NCBI GenBank assembly: GCA_013396655.1
Contig: WBMV01004345.1
Span: forward strand, 372,001 to 436,000
Length of the DNA: 64,000 nucleotides
Direction of reading: 5' to 3'
From: Campylorhamphus procurvoides
Taxonomy: Eukaryota; Chordata; Aves; Passeriformes; Dendrocolaptidae
Part shown: in pieces, positions 34,101 through 45,690 of the stretch
How the letters are laid out: every line of letters begins with the position of its first letter
How positions within the stretch are numbered: the first letter of the stretch is position 1
Translations under genes and position numbers: made by a program
The notes under the pieces: model-generated
The model's database searches: none
Told to the model about the DNA's origin: nothing
What the model saw: the letters and a program-made list of their open reading frames with translations, nothing else

Positions 34101-36270
34101 AGCTGAAGACTGATTAAAAAGCTTAAATGGAATGAAAGAAAGAAAATAATAAAAATCCAAAATAATGCAGAAAACAGAACTGTCAGTGCTAGGTATGCTA
34201 ATAACCTTACTGCTAAGTCGCCAGCTTGCAGATCACTTGTACTTCATAAGTTTTGTGTTTCTATGAAGATAAAGACACTGAATTAAACAGGATTGAGTTG
34301 AGATGAGGGTGGGGTTAATAATCTGATCAAGAACAAGAAGATGTAAACCTCAGTTTAACTAACATTCAAATGAATAGATGTAGGGATTGACACTATGGTG
34401 GTTAACACCAGGAAGCCATCTCCTTTTTGGACATGAGTGGCTCTGTCTGGAAAGGGTATGTTAGCATTTAGCCAGATTGAAAAAAATCTCAAAGTAATTG
34501 AACTGGAGGGATAAAGCTTCATTTATTAAGGAAGTCCCAGTCTCCCAAATAAAAAAGGCTCTCAGTACTCTGTCAACAGATTGGCTGTTGGCTGTAAAAC
34601 ACCAGGAACAGATTCAGTGAAAGATTGTTGTCGTGATTGTCAATACATTTAAAATAGAGCAAGAAAAGGCACTGCAAAAAAAGCCGAAAGTGGAAGAGTT
34701 TGTGGTGTTTGGTTTTCTGTTTGGTTGTTTGTTTGTTTTTTTTCCTAAAAAGAAGACAACAAGCTAAATACAAACTAAAATAAAAAGGCAGAAGTAATAG
34801 AAGCTAGTATGTCTGTAATATTTACTAATGCTGGGGGTATTTGTCCTGTAACATAACCCTAACCCCTCCCCAAAAAACACAATTTTTACCAAAGAGAACT
34901 GTGTTGAAAACCCACTAAAACTGACCCAAGACTTCACCTGACATACTGTAGTCTCAAAGGGAGTATGTGTTGCCTGGTGACCTGAAGCCCAAGAACTCAT
35001 CCTTTGACTTCTGACCTTCTGAAAAGCAACATGGTTATTCTCCAAAAGGTTATTTACTTTCAAAGAATGAAGTGGGTTTGTGTTTGTTGGTTTGGTTTGT
35101 TATTTTCCTAACAGTTCTAAAAATTAGGACCTTCATAAAGAAGATTACCATGGGACCAGTCTCTGAATGAATGTGGGCATTCTGGCCCTGAAGCACCAGA
35201 GGGCTGTTATTGGGCAGACAGTTTTAGTTGGCAGAACACAGATTGGTGAGTTCTAAAAGGCAAGCAAGGAGAAGGAAGCCCACCAACAGGGCACTCTGTG
35301 TCAGCAAATCATTCACTTCCCTACAGTGATCTGCTTCCATGTCTTTGTAGGATGTATTAGGGTACCAATTTTTCAGGAACATCTCTGGGAGTGAAGGAAT
35401 TGTTTTTGTCCTTTTAGCAGACTCATACTCTCTTCATGGAAGCCAAGAGAAAACTCTTGTTCTATTAAGTTCAGGTACTAAATATGCTGACTTCTTAATT
35501 CACATCATAGAAAGGAGTTATTACTGGTGACATCAAAAGATAGGGGATCTCAGGATCCTTTTTGTTTCTGTTCACACTGTGAAGAAGGTGGTATTTGGCC
35601 TAGGAGCCTCTTCAAATATCTACCTCCTTCCCTGTTTATATCAGACATCAGATAGTTTCACTGACTTCCATAAAATAGATTGAGCAGAACATTGAGCTGC
35701 TCTGCAGCAGCCATCCCACAGAAAATCAATGTTTCTCCTTGCCAGTGCAGGTAAAACCCACCAAGGCAGACAAACACAAACAACCCAAACCCCACCCTAT
35801 GACTTTCATTGAGTTTCACAGACTTTGCCCACTTTGAGCAGCCACATGGTAGAATTTGTAGTACCAGTGTTCAGAAAGGCCCAAACATTGTGATTGCTAT
35901 TGAAGGAAAAAAATTCCTCATTCAGGGCATCCTCCACAGCTGCATATTCAGGAAGCAGCATTAAAAATCAGCTTTAAGATGGACATAATTTGGTTGCTTG
36001 CCATATATAACTTGTACATTTCAAAAATACCAGATTCAAAACAAGGATCTAATGAGTGTAACTATTCAGGATGCATTTATTAAGAAACTTTCTGAGGTCA
36101 AAATATAGGTTATATAAAACTTGGATTATATAATTAAAAAGTCAATGAAATAGTTCCTTAAGTGAAATAAATTCTACTGGTTAACAAAAAACAATTTCCT
36201 GAACTATAAAACCTGCAAGATTTTGTTCTTAGCTAAACCATTTTTTATAATATAGAGATTCAGAATTATA
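28130..36270. other. Non-coding block
   Basis: About 8 kb without any recognised gene or interspersed repeat. It contains short homopolymer tracts (A runs near 28149 and 30431, C9 at 29094-29102), a strongly AT-rich stretch at 29510-29630 that could act as a matrix-attachment region, a TGTATG-rich stretch near 32945-32990, and a T/G tract near 34700-34743. Open frames are all under 100 codons and lack motifs. Confidence 0.55.
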
Positions 36271-36386
36271 CTCTTCTCTTCCTCTTCTCTTCCTCTTCTC
36301 TTCCTCTTCTCTTCCTCTTCTCTTCCTCTTCTCTTCCTCTTCTCTTCCTCTTCTCTTCCTCTTCTCTTCCTCTTCTCTTCCTCTTC
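36271..36386. repeat. Perfect 11-bp polypyrimidine minisatellite
   Basis: The unit CTCTTCTCTTC repeats about 10.5 times over 116 bases with no visible interruption. The plus strand is all pyrimidine and the minus strand all purine, so the tract can in principle form triplex (H-DNA). Because 11 is not a multiple of three, the minus strand stays open in a frame cycling through Glu, Lys, Arg and Gly; this explains the 68-codon frame at 36204-36410, which is not a gene. Its purity suggests recent expansion and probable length polymorphism. Confidence 0.95.
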
Positions 36387-37459
36387 ATCACAAACCTGAC
36401 GCAGAAACACATGTAAAGTCTGGGAACAAAAAGTCTTGGCTGTGGAATGAACTTTGAGAGGAGGTTAGGTGAATTGAAGCTCTGACCATCTTTAAAGAAA
36501 GGCTTTAAAACCTCTCCATCTGATAAAGTCCTTCCATCAAAACTAGAACATCACTGACAACACTAAACACTCACACTTCTTAAATAATTGTAATTCTCTA
36601 AATCTCACCAAGAGCAGAGTTTTCCACAGCCTCAACAGACAGAAGGGCCAGAAATTCCACATGGTTTACCAGAGATTTCATTAGCATTAATCTGTTTTAT
36701 GTAGAAACATTCACATTCACCAATGGCTGGTGACAGTACAAACACTAAGATAAGAGGAAGAGCATTTTTAATGCAGTAAGAAGTTTTATTTTTTTCATTG
36801 CCTTGCCTTTCAGTATAAATTCTGTGGGCTTTCGCAAGCACTGATCACTTGCAGCATAAGGGAGGTTGAAGCCTTGTGCTCGATAAAATAATTTTGAAAA
36901 GTCTGACTGTGATACATATAAAAGACAAGAATGTGATGATTTTTTTATAGGATTATTTTAAGCAGAATTATGTTTTCTTAAATATTTTATACCAGGAAAG
37001 TGAAACTGAATATGAAAACACTTGGTTTAGAGACAAGTCCTTTTCCCAGGGTCATGGCTTTATAGCTAAACTTAATTCAGAATTGTTTCATGGGTACTGG
37101 TAAAAAGAATCCTTCAATTTACTGAAGAGTGGGAAGATTATTCTTGTTACCTCAGCTCTTTGCTGTAACACTGCAGAAGGTAACATGCATTGGACCTGTC
37201 CAAGATATGATGCAAAGCAAGTTCAAAGGAGGATAATGAGGCAATTTTGCAGGTGCTTGAGGACACTACTCCAAGTGTAGGCAGTAGCATGGAAAAAATA
37301 TAAAGATGCTTGTTTGGTAAGATATGAAATGGACAGGATAGGCTAATCTATTGGATCAAGTCCAGTTGTCATCTCAGCTGTGACCAGAAGGATTTTTAAG
37401 TGGTGATGGTTGGTATGCATCAGGTGGTGTATCAGATAGAGATAGAAAAAATATTGCAC
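36387..37459. other. Non-coding spacer
   Basis: No gene is recognised. Sequence immediately left of 37460 does not obviously continue the CR1 element, so the insertion boundary is set there. Confidence 0.5.
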
Positions 37460-37771
37460 AATGATGCAATACCTGAAAGAAGGTCATAACACAGTGAGGT
37501 CTTCTCCTAGGTAGCAAGTGACAGAAGAAGAGGAAATGGACTCATGTTGTGCCAGAGGATATTTAGACCACCAAAAGGCTGGCCAGGCATTGAAATAGGC
37601 TGCCCAAGGAAGTGATGGAATCACCATCCCCGGTAGTGTTCAAAAGCAGCGAGGATGTGGCACGTGGGGACATGGTTTAATGGTAAACAAGACGGAGCTA
37701 GGTTGACAGTTGGACTTGATGGTCTTAGATGTCTTTTCCCATCATTAATGATTTTATGCTTCTATTATTCT
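37460..37771 (+). mobile_element. CR1 LINE 3' end, plus orientation, internal deletion
   Basis: CR1 sense order is clear: AATACCTGAAAGAAGGTCAT, TAGCAAGTGACAGAAGAAGA, AGGCTGCCCAAGGAAGTGAT at 37599, TGGAATCACCATCCCCGGTA, GTTGACAGTTGGACTTGATG, and the terminal TTCTATTATTCT ending at 37771. After the GGATATTTAGA block (about 37558) the segment that normally reads through AAATTTCTTCACTGAAAGGG is missing, so roughly 40 bases of ORF2 end are deleted. It belongs to the family whose tail reads GGACTTGATGGTCTTAGATG, distinct from the copy at 4069. Confidence 0.92.
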
Positions 37772-38599
37772 AAGAACTAGATGAAGACTGGAAAAGGACA
37801 TTAAAATGGCTGAGCTGTTTCTGCTGTCTTGTGCTCCCCTTCAATGAGAAAAATGTCAGCCTCTGGAAGCTTGGTTTGGAGAGAGGAACTAGGCTAACTT
37901 AGTCAGACCTGCTTCTCTACTTGGCTTGTCATAAGTTCCCTTCCAGCCCTCCAGTCACCATGGAAATTTTGCTTGATTTGAAGATTTTCTTCTTGCTGCT
38001 AAATTAGCTTTTGTCTACCTGAGCTTGCACAGGAATCATCTGGTGTTTTCAAGCCTTTATAGGGTATGAGATCTGCTTGCTCAAAGGAGGCTCTGTATTA
38101 ATGCTCAGTGAAGCTTCTCAGTTTTACAGGAAATGGCAGAGCTTTCAAAAAGTTGATGCAGCTCAGGAGGACTTTGAGATCTCTCTGTGAGGTATTTTGT
38201 AATGACGATGCTTTTGGGTGTACAAACGAGAACAACCAAAGCCACTTGTTAGAGAGACAAGCCAAAAAATGGCAGTCAAGTTTCTCACTGCATTTTTCCT
38301 GCATGTAAGAACAGCAATGTTATCGCTGCAAGAACATAAATCCTTTGCTTTACTGATAAAAAAAGCAGGCATAAGCAAAAGGAAAATGATTGGGTGGCCC
38401 AACATGTGTAATGTGAGACTTGCACTCACAGTATACTTCAGATGTACACTGCAGGGATATAATGGGTGTATTTAAGCAGAAAGCATTGACACAAGACTGC
38501 CTACAGTAAAAAGCTTCAAGGAGTTAAGAGATTCAGTAATATGAAATTAGATTAATAGCTCAGTGGTTACATGTATAGAATAAAAAGTGATTGTAAGTG

Positions 38600-38760
38600 G
38601 GGCTATTTCAATTTAGGCAAAGTCTTAAATGGGGTCCCTGGGGATCAATACTTGCATTTGCACTGTTTCTAATCTATAAAAATGCCCTAGGTGAAAAACC
38701 TAACAGCAAACTTATACAGTTTTCTGGTGAAATAAACATGGGAGAAGGTATCATACAGAA
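38600..38760 (+). mobile_element. Very old CR1 reverse-transcriptase fragment
   Basis: AAATGGGGTCCCTGGGGATC, CACTGTTTCTAATCTATAAA, AATGCCCTAGGTG and ACTTATACAGTTTTCTGGTG follow each other as in the CR1 block that reads GGGTCCCNCAGGGATC...TTTATAATTTATATTAATGACCTGGATG...AAATTTGCAGATGACA. Substitutions are many and no frame survives. Edges are uncertain; similarity to the right of 38760 is too weak to call. Confidence 0.42.
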
Positions 38761-39900
38761 CAGTCACTGAGCAAGTGTAACTTTGAACTAGGTCAGCATA
38801 TAGCAAACAGAATCTGTTAAAGAATATATAGCCAAGCAGATGGGATCTCAGAACTGGGTAAATCTGACAGGAATAGAACTGTACTTGGTTAAGAAAAATT
38901 TAGAATGGAACACAAATGAATTGTGGTAGAAAACAAGAAAGATCTGGTCATGTAGGTAGGCTGAAATGCTGGAGACTGACACTGAAAAGCATAATGGCAG
39001 AAAGCAATATTTCATCTCCAGCAAAGGAAAGCACAAAAACTTGCAAACTCCAGTCACTTTTGGAAAAAGTAATTCCAAATTAATTTAAACATGAAACTTG
39101 ATCCAGCTGACTCTGCACCCTGGAGAAAACTAGGGAAGTTTGAGATGAGTGCTGGCAAAATCTACTGCCGACCAATTTAGAAAACCTCCAGTGATCTATC
39201 CCAAAAACCCGAGCCAGAATCAGCCCTACTCCACAATGCCTTCCAGAAAACTCTAGCAAGGGGACTTGGAAGAAATAAAAGGAAGCATTAGACTTTTTAT
39301 TCCAATATTATGCTTAAATGCTTTGCTAAGTTAATGATTTTCCTATTTGTCATTTTTGTTCTATGTGATTTATATTTCTGTCATTTTGATGTAGGATTTA
39401 TATTGCTATCATTTTGTTTTGTCTTAGTTGTAGCTCTGCCAAAGATTGTCAAGAGCTTCCACTCATACTCTTCTATTGTTTTTCCCCATTTTAAAACATA
39501 ATCTAAATAAACCTAAGTGTATTTTATACAATCAAACTTCTGTTTTTTCAGATATAACTGGGTATTGATTGGAATTGCCATCTAAGTGTGAAAAAATTGT
39601 TGGGATTTTCAGTTGTTCTACATGGTTATGATACTTTTTAACAAACATTGCTTATTATGACAACCTCTCACATCATACATGAAAAATGCTTGAAATACAT
39701 TATATTCCTCTACTTCTACCAGTATTTCTTGTTCATCAAGTGCAAAATTGCCTGCATTTTACATACCTGTTCCTTGCTGTGTAACTTAGCTGTAAATAAA
39801 GTGTGATCTTAATCTCTCTGTCTCTTTTATTTCTTCTATTTTTAAAATGATGCACAGTGTGTGTACTCACTCCATTATCTGTTTCTCTCTTTATGCTCAG

Positions 39901-39943
39901 AACAATATGTCTCTTGGGCTCCTCTTTTGGCTTTTGTCATAAG
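39901..39943 (+). other. Candidate 43-nt exon with strong splice signals
   Basis: A pyrimidine-rich tract TCTGTTTCTCTCTTTATGCTCAG ends at 39900, preceded by a branch-like CTCAC near 39868. After 43 bases comes TAAGGTAAGAG, a near-ideal donor with GT at 39944-39945. Two of the three frames are open through the segment; one reads QYVSWAPLLAFVI. Neither is a family I know. No partner exon is identifiable in the window, so it may be a cryptic exon, a lncRNA exon, or chance. Confidence 0.25.
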
Positions 39944-42123
39944 GTAAGAGCAACATTTCTACAGGAGACAGAATGAGCTATATTTTGTTTTCTGGCATGA
40001 ACTTTGTCCCCAGAAGACTGATTCAAACCCTTCTTTAATAATTTTGGCCTATCTGCTTGATGAGACTGAATGGAGGATGAGTTTTGAACTAAATAACAAT
40101 TATTTGTTTCTTACTACTGTTACTGCAATTTCTCCCTCACCCATGTGCTTAGTGCTTAGATCCCTCTCCAGTGGGAACAGTCATTCCTGTAAGTTGCATT
40201 TTTCACCCATTTATGTTCCATTACCTGTTCCTAACTACTCCCTGGAGCATGGGCTGCCTTGATGTACAGGAAAGCAATGTCCTGCTTGATTAAAATCAAG
40301 TTACAGACTATTCACCTGTATTGGAGCAGTGAGCCAGCAGAGGTGGTGTTTTCTTTTCAGCAGCCCATGTTGCTGGAGTTTGCAAACTACTGTGAAGTGA
40401 TAGAACCCATTAAATTTAGTTCATTTAATTTCTTACTTCTTTCTGTTGTAGCAGTTTACAATAGTTGCCATAATGGGTACAGACTTCAAAACCCAACCCT
40501 AATCTTATGGTAGTGTTCTTCTGTTGTATATCCTTAATTGTGACCAGTGTCAGAGGATTGTTTACTCTTCATAATCCCATAGTCTTTATTGCATATTGGA
40601 CAACTATGGTTGTGTTGTAAATTACAATTGCATAGTTCAGGGTTAATGCTGCTTTTTTCAGCAAACACTCAGTTTTTCTTCCAGATTTCAATTACAATCT
40701 TATCTCATATCTGGTCCTAGTTAGACTTGTAAAATTGGCTTAGATTGATCACAACCCCTTCTTTAATTTCACATTCTTCTGTACCCTGATTAAAAGCACA
40801 TACTTCATGTGTTTCATTTTTGCATGGAATGCAGTACTCCTCGAATTTCTGGTACAGCTTCATAGTTACACTTCTGTGTAAGATAGCTGAAGACTGTTAA
40901 ACATTGTACTCTGAATCAGCTGGTGCTATGTGAAATATCAGACCACCTCCCATGTATCTTCCTATTTTTTGGCTCCTATTCTTTGCAAGTACATCTGCAG
41001 TGCTGTGTGAATGTCCTTATGTTTTTGCATTTTGCAGATATTTCCAGTTTTTGTCATGCCTTTAGTTCCTCCTTTCTTCCACTGTGCACATAACTTGAAG
41101 AACAAAACTGTCATTATTGCATCAGTTGCTAACCTAGAAATCAGAGTTAAGTTTCTGTGCATAGTGCAGGTTATCCCAGGAGTTTGAGCAGATGCTGCCA
41201 CTTTCAGAGAAATCTTTGTCTTTACGCCTGATGCTGAGCTGTACAGTTCTGGAGCCATCCTGCTGTATTACAGCATACAGCTACACAGCTGGCCAGACCT
41301 GCTGGCAGTCAGACTGAAAGATGAGATTGCCTGTGTGAACAGGCAGAAGGAAGAGGTGGCAATACATACATAGAGAGGAACAAGGGGGTTACAACTCTAC
41401 CTTTCTGCACTGGTTTGCAGTTAGATCAGTTTAGGCACGAACTATGAAATCACACCTACAGACCTCCATTATCCAGTTTGGGTTCTATCTGCTTCTGTGT
41501 TGCACGGGGTGGGATTGTAGGTACAACACACTCACTGACTGCAGTTTGCCTGTCTGTGCCTCTCATTCCAGCATCACCTCTTCATTGAATAACTCCGGAC
41601 TTTTACAAGCATAAGCATGATTAAACATTGGCAAATCCCTGAGAAGCTTTGGTTTTCATGGGTTTGAACTCTTTTTTTTGTTGGTTTTTTTTTTTTTCTT
41701 TCCCCCCAGACTCTGGAGAGTATTTTTATACTGGTACTTAGTCAAGCAGAAAAATGGCCTCCACACTGAGAGTAGGGCAAACTATATTTACCTGTATTAC
41801 CTCTTAGGTTGGAGATATTTATCTGATATAGCATATTTAGAAGTAAAAGACACAGAAAAACAAACTCTTCCCCTCTGTTTTGCCTGGTCCTTTCAGCACA
41901 GCTGAAGATATGCATGATCCAATACTGAGGTGATGTTTCCAGAGCAAAGAAAAAAAATTAAATTGTAACCTCTTTTCTTCTAGCATTCATATTTCTATTG
42001 AAACAAGGCTGAATTTATCCATGAAATGAAGAGATTAAAGAGTTCTAGTACTCAATATGATTTTAAATTTTAAAAAGCCACTTTTTTCTCTCTCTCTTCA
42101 TGAAAGTAAATGCAAGCCATGAT

Positions 42124-42147
42124 GGGGGGAGGGATGGGGGGGGTGGG
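42124..42147 (+). other. G-quadruplex-type G cluster
   Basis: Four G runs (6, 3, 8 and 3 Gs) are separated by A, AT and T, fitting the G3+N1-7 four-run pattern with very short loops, which favours a stable parallel quadruplex. It lies about 170 bases right of a GC-poor stretch and left of the open frame at 42312-42665. Confidence 0.75.
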
Positions 42148-42311
42148 AATCTAAACCAAAACAAAAGAAATAAAACCAAACCTGGTATCTTTATATGGTC
42201 ATTGGAACTGAAGCAAAGAAAAGCAAAACAATGAAAACGATTTTTGTTCTGAACTGCTTTTAAAATTTGCTATGAAATATGCCCCTTCCAGGATCTGAAT
42301 CCTTTTCTCCT

Positions 42312-42665
42312 TCATCTGAAATACCAGATCTCTAAACTTTGTTGACAGCCAGAGCATGGTGGGAAGAGCTGTAACCTACAGTCACAGTTGCAGGTTGGAA
42401 AAGCAGCATTTCTCATGAGACTCCTTTGAACATAGCACCCCACGTGCTTCATAACATTGCAGCCTATTTCTAGGGCCACATGTTGAGGCATAGCTGGTTG
42501 GAGGTCTAAGTGGTAGTATCTGGCATAGGGGCTTCCTGGAGCTGGAGAGGGAGAGAACCCTCTGTGCTGAACTGGGAATGCAGAAGTTGCCAGCATCCCA
42601 GCAGGGGACAATGAGATGGGCTCTGGAGGAGGAATCCTCCTGCGCAGAAAGTTAACAGATGACAT
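42312..42665 (-). other. Unrecognised open frame, 117 codons, GC-richer than its surroundings
   Basis: On the minus strand an ATG at 42663-42665 opens 117 codons. The first half is proline/serine-rich and protein-like (PPPEPISLSP, FSPSPAPGSPYARYYHLD); the second half is cysteine-rich. Five codons into the frame, TTAACTTTCTGCGCAG followed by GAGGATTCC looks like a splice acceptor, so a real exon could begin near 42639. No good donor follows. I do not recognise the protein. It could be an internal or terminal exon, a processed-pseudogene scrap, or a chance frame in a GC-richer patch. Confidence 0.2.
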
Positions 42666-45600
42666 GGGAGGGGGGTTCTAACCAGTAAATCAGTGTGATT
42701 CTAGGACAGCCTTCCACTAGGACTAGTGTGACAAGAAAGTTAACTGGTTTCAACATCAATTTTTATGAATGTATGAAAGTGATTATATATTATTATTGTA
42801 TAGAAACAGGGAGTAGGAGTAGTGATTGAAGGTGTTTCTGCAAGATTTGAATTCTACAGCAAATTTTCTCAGTTGAAATATACAAGTGGAATGGTGAGAA
42901 GGGAAGAAACTAATCACAGAAACCTTCAGCACATCTGAATAGGTTTTCTTACAGAAACCTTAACTGAAATCTGACCCTGGAACATAAAAATGCTTGTTCT
43001 CTATTGATGAATTCATTATTGATGGATGCATCAATAACTGTTACAGAATGCTCATATCCTGTCATCTTGAATCTTTCCTACCCTCCTAGGACTTAGAAGT
43101 GTCATCTGCAAACTGCTGGATGACCAGGTTTTTTTTATTTGACCAGCAACCTCTGCTGCTGTAATGCAAATGATCCATTGGTCTGGCCATTTTGACTTGG
43201 AGGAGAGTGTAAAATGAAATAAACTGTATGTAGAAGGGAAACTCCATGGTGAATAGTCAGTGTTCATGTTTAATTAAAAGTCATCTGATTTATATGGGAT
43301 GCTACAGAATTTTTAGTTCACGGCACTAGAAGTACATAAAAAAATCAGTCAAATCAGGTAGAACTGGAATTTTTTTATGCAGGTTTTAGGCCTTGACTAT
43401 TAAATCTGACTTCTCTCTTGTAAACAGAGAATTTTCTGTATTGGTTTCTACCCTCTGGTGAGAAAATTTGCAAGTAAACCTTGAGTACTTACAAAAATGG
43501 GAAACTTAACAGACAGTTTGGACCATTCTGAAATTAGAACTTGATTAGAAAAATGCAAAATTCTCACCTTTAATTAAATGTAATTAATAAATGTAAATGT
43601 ATTAAAAATGTAGTTAAAATATTCTGAAATATGCATATTAAAACTTAGTTATTATAGCCTTATTTTGAACAATAGTTCAATTTGGCCAAATATAGCTTAA
43701 GCTTTCATTTAAAAAATACTGCTATACCATGAGCATCTCAGAATAATCCTTTATATTAACTGCAGAAAGCTTCTAAGAATGCTCTGATAGCAAGACTGTG
43801 AAGTGCAAGTTTACATGCAGTGTTGAAGATATTCATTAAAATTGTAATTAGGCTCACGATTAAATTCAGCCGCAGTAGAAACTTTGTGTGTAAGTGTTGC
43901 TACAGGAAAAAACCTCCAGTCTGAAAATTAGTTCAACAGTCTGAGCTATTTTAATTATGCAGAGTTGATTATCATTGGAGAAAGAAACCTTTATTACTGC
44001 ACCAGAATACTGATTCCTTCCATCCCCCAGCACGCTGCCTGTTTTTCTGGGTTACAGCGTGGTCTGTTTGGATAGCCTAACGATGTTCTGTGTAAATAAT
44101 AGGAAAGTTAATCTGAGTAAGTTCAGGATCCTGCTATTAACATTTTATTAAATGACCATTCATAAGGTAGCACCTATCTTGCGTATCATGTTATGGCGGA
44201 AGCTTCTAGTTGTATCTAGAAACTTACAGTGAGGTGTTTTTTAATCTGCAGAATTGTACAAAGCTGCATTCCAAAGTAACATCTTGTTTCCATTTTTGCA
44301 AGCCCAAAGCTAGTGACAGAGATGCTGATGGATGGCTCTAACTGTCTAAAATGTCACAAATATACCTAAATTTGGCAAATCTGGGTATAGCAGAAGGAAA
44401 TGTCCCTCCCCCTATTCATGTCTAATTTGATTATCGACAGAGTCCCCTATCTTAGCAGCAGATTTTATACATCAGTTGAGAAGAGCTTGATTCTCTGAAA
44501 TGGAACTTGACTTTATTTCAAGTGAAAAAGCAGAGGGTACAGCACACACTTTCCTTGCCAACCCCTTCACGCACACGTCCTAGTATGGTTTGGAGGTGAT
44601 GAGTAGCTGTGTAAAGATTTTTGGGGAGGATAATCTGACTGCAGCACTATGCCTTGCTCCCTTGTTTAGACCACAGTGATCAGAGTCAAAGGTAGTTGCT
44701 CTAGTTTGAGAGGGTTCTTCCACCCATCCCCTAATTTTCATCCGTTGTCCTGGAATTTAATTTCCAGGCCTCACATACAGATTAGTCATTGCTATTTTGT
44801 TTTCAGGCATGTGAGTTTTAACACTACCTTTGAGATTCCTTTATTTCTGTGTGACTTTTTGCTTCATGTCTGCTACTTTACAGACGTGTGTACCTTCCCC
44901 AAATGCGCCAGCTTTCTCCAAGCTGGTCCATCTTTGTGTATGTGTGATTCTGTGAGTCTTGGAGATGTCTAAATATTGAAACACAAGCCATGTAAGGTAT
45001 GAACTATTTCTTTCTTTTTTCATAAAGAAATGGATATGTCAAAATAAATTGCTGTATTTAGTCAGATTTACAAACTTACATCCCAACTACCTATTTAGGT
45101 ACTCTGCTGTGAAAAATTCTACTTTCCCCCTATTCTCTGTATTTCAGTGCTTAGAAATATTTGAAAATAGAGTATTTAAGGTGGAGTTAGGTTAATACAG
45201 GCGGGCTAATTCACATGGCAAGGTGTTACCAGGTGAAAGGAAGACTCGGCAATTCATCAAAAGATGTGGTAAGCTTGTGCTGTGGCATAATGTAAACCTG
45301 CAGTTCTTCATCCACTTGCTATTGTTACTGTGGCTAAAAATAGAGAAAACCCTCAGCTAAGACTTCAGACCAAATAGATCTCACACTTGTCACCTCTCAG
45401 TTGTAGGGAGAGGCAGCAACTATCATAAAACCAGGCTATACTACCCTTCTCTCTCTCTACTATTTTATAATTTTTTAAATGCTTTTTTTTAAAAGCTTTT
45501 TTGTCTGCCCAAAACTGTTTGCTTTTTTGGATGCACAAGTTTAAGATTAATTTCTGATTTCTGTAGGTGTTGCTATGTGGCTATTTTTTGTATTTATAAT

Positions 45601-45670
45601 AATTTTCGGTAGTGCACTGTAATAAGTGCTATCCACATATTGTTGACAGCCCTGGCTGGTTATTAATGAT

Positions 45671-45690
45671 GTTCCACGTTGTTCCACGTT
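45671..45690. repeat. Tandem 10-bp duplication
   Basis: GTTCCACGTT occurs twice with no gap. It is followed directly by a T-rich run and then a G-rich run (GGGGGGAGGGCAGGGGAGG near 45710), an unusual succession of simple tracts within 70 bases. Confidence 0.8.

Larger units (their letters stand above)
37772..42123. other. Non-coding block with a very old CR1 trace and one exon-like segment
   Basis: Apart from the entries at 38600-38760 and 39901-39943, no gene or repeat is recognised. A T-rich tract with C6 lies at 41670-41708. A 98-codon minus-strand frame at 40962-41258 has no recognised domain. Confidence 0.5.

Noticed and set aside
36204..36410. Minus-strand frame encoding a charged Glu/Lys/Arg repeat
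   Set aside because: Produced by the 11-bp minisatellite, whose unit has no stop in any minus-strand frame; not a gene.
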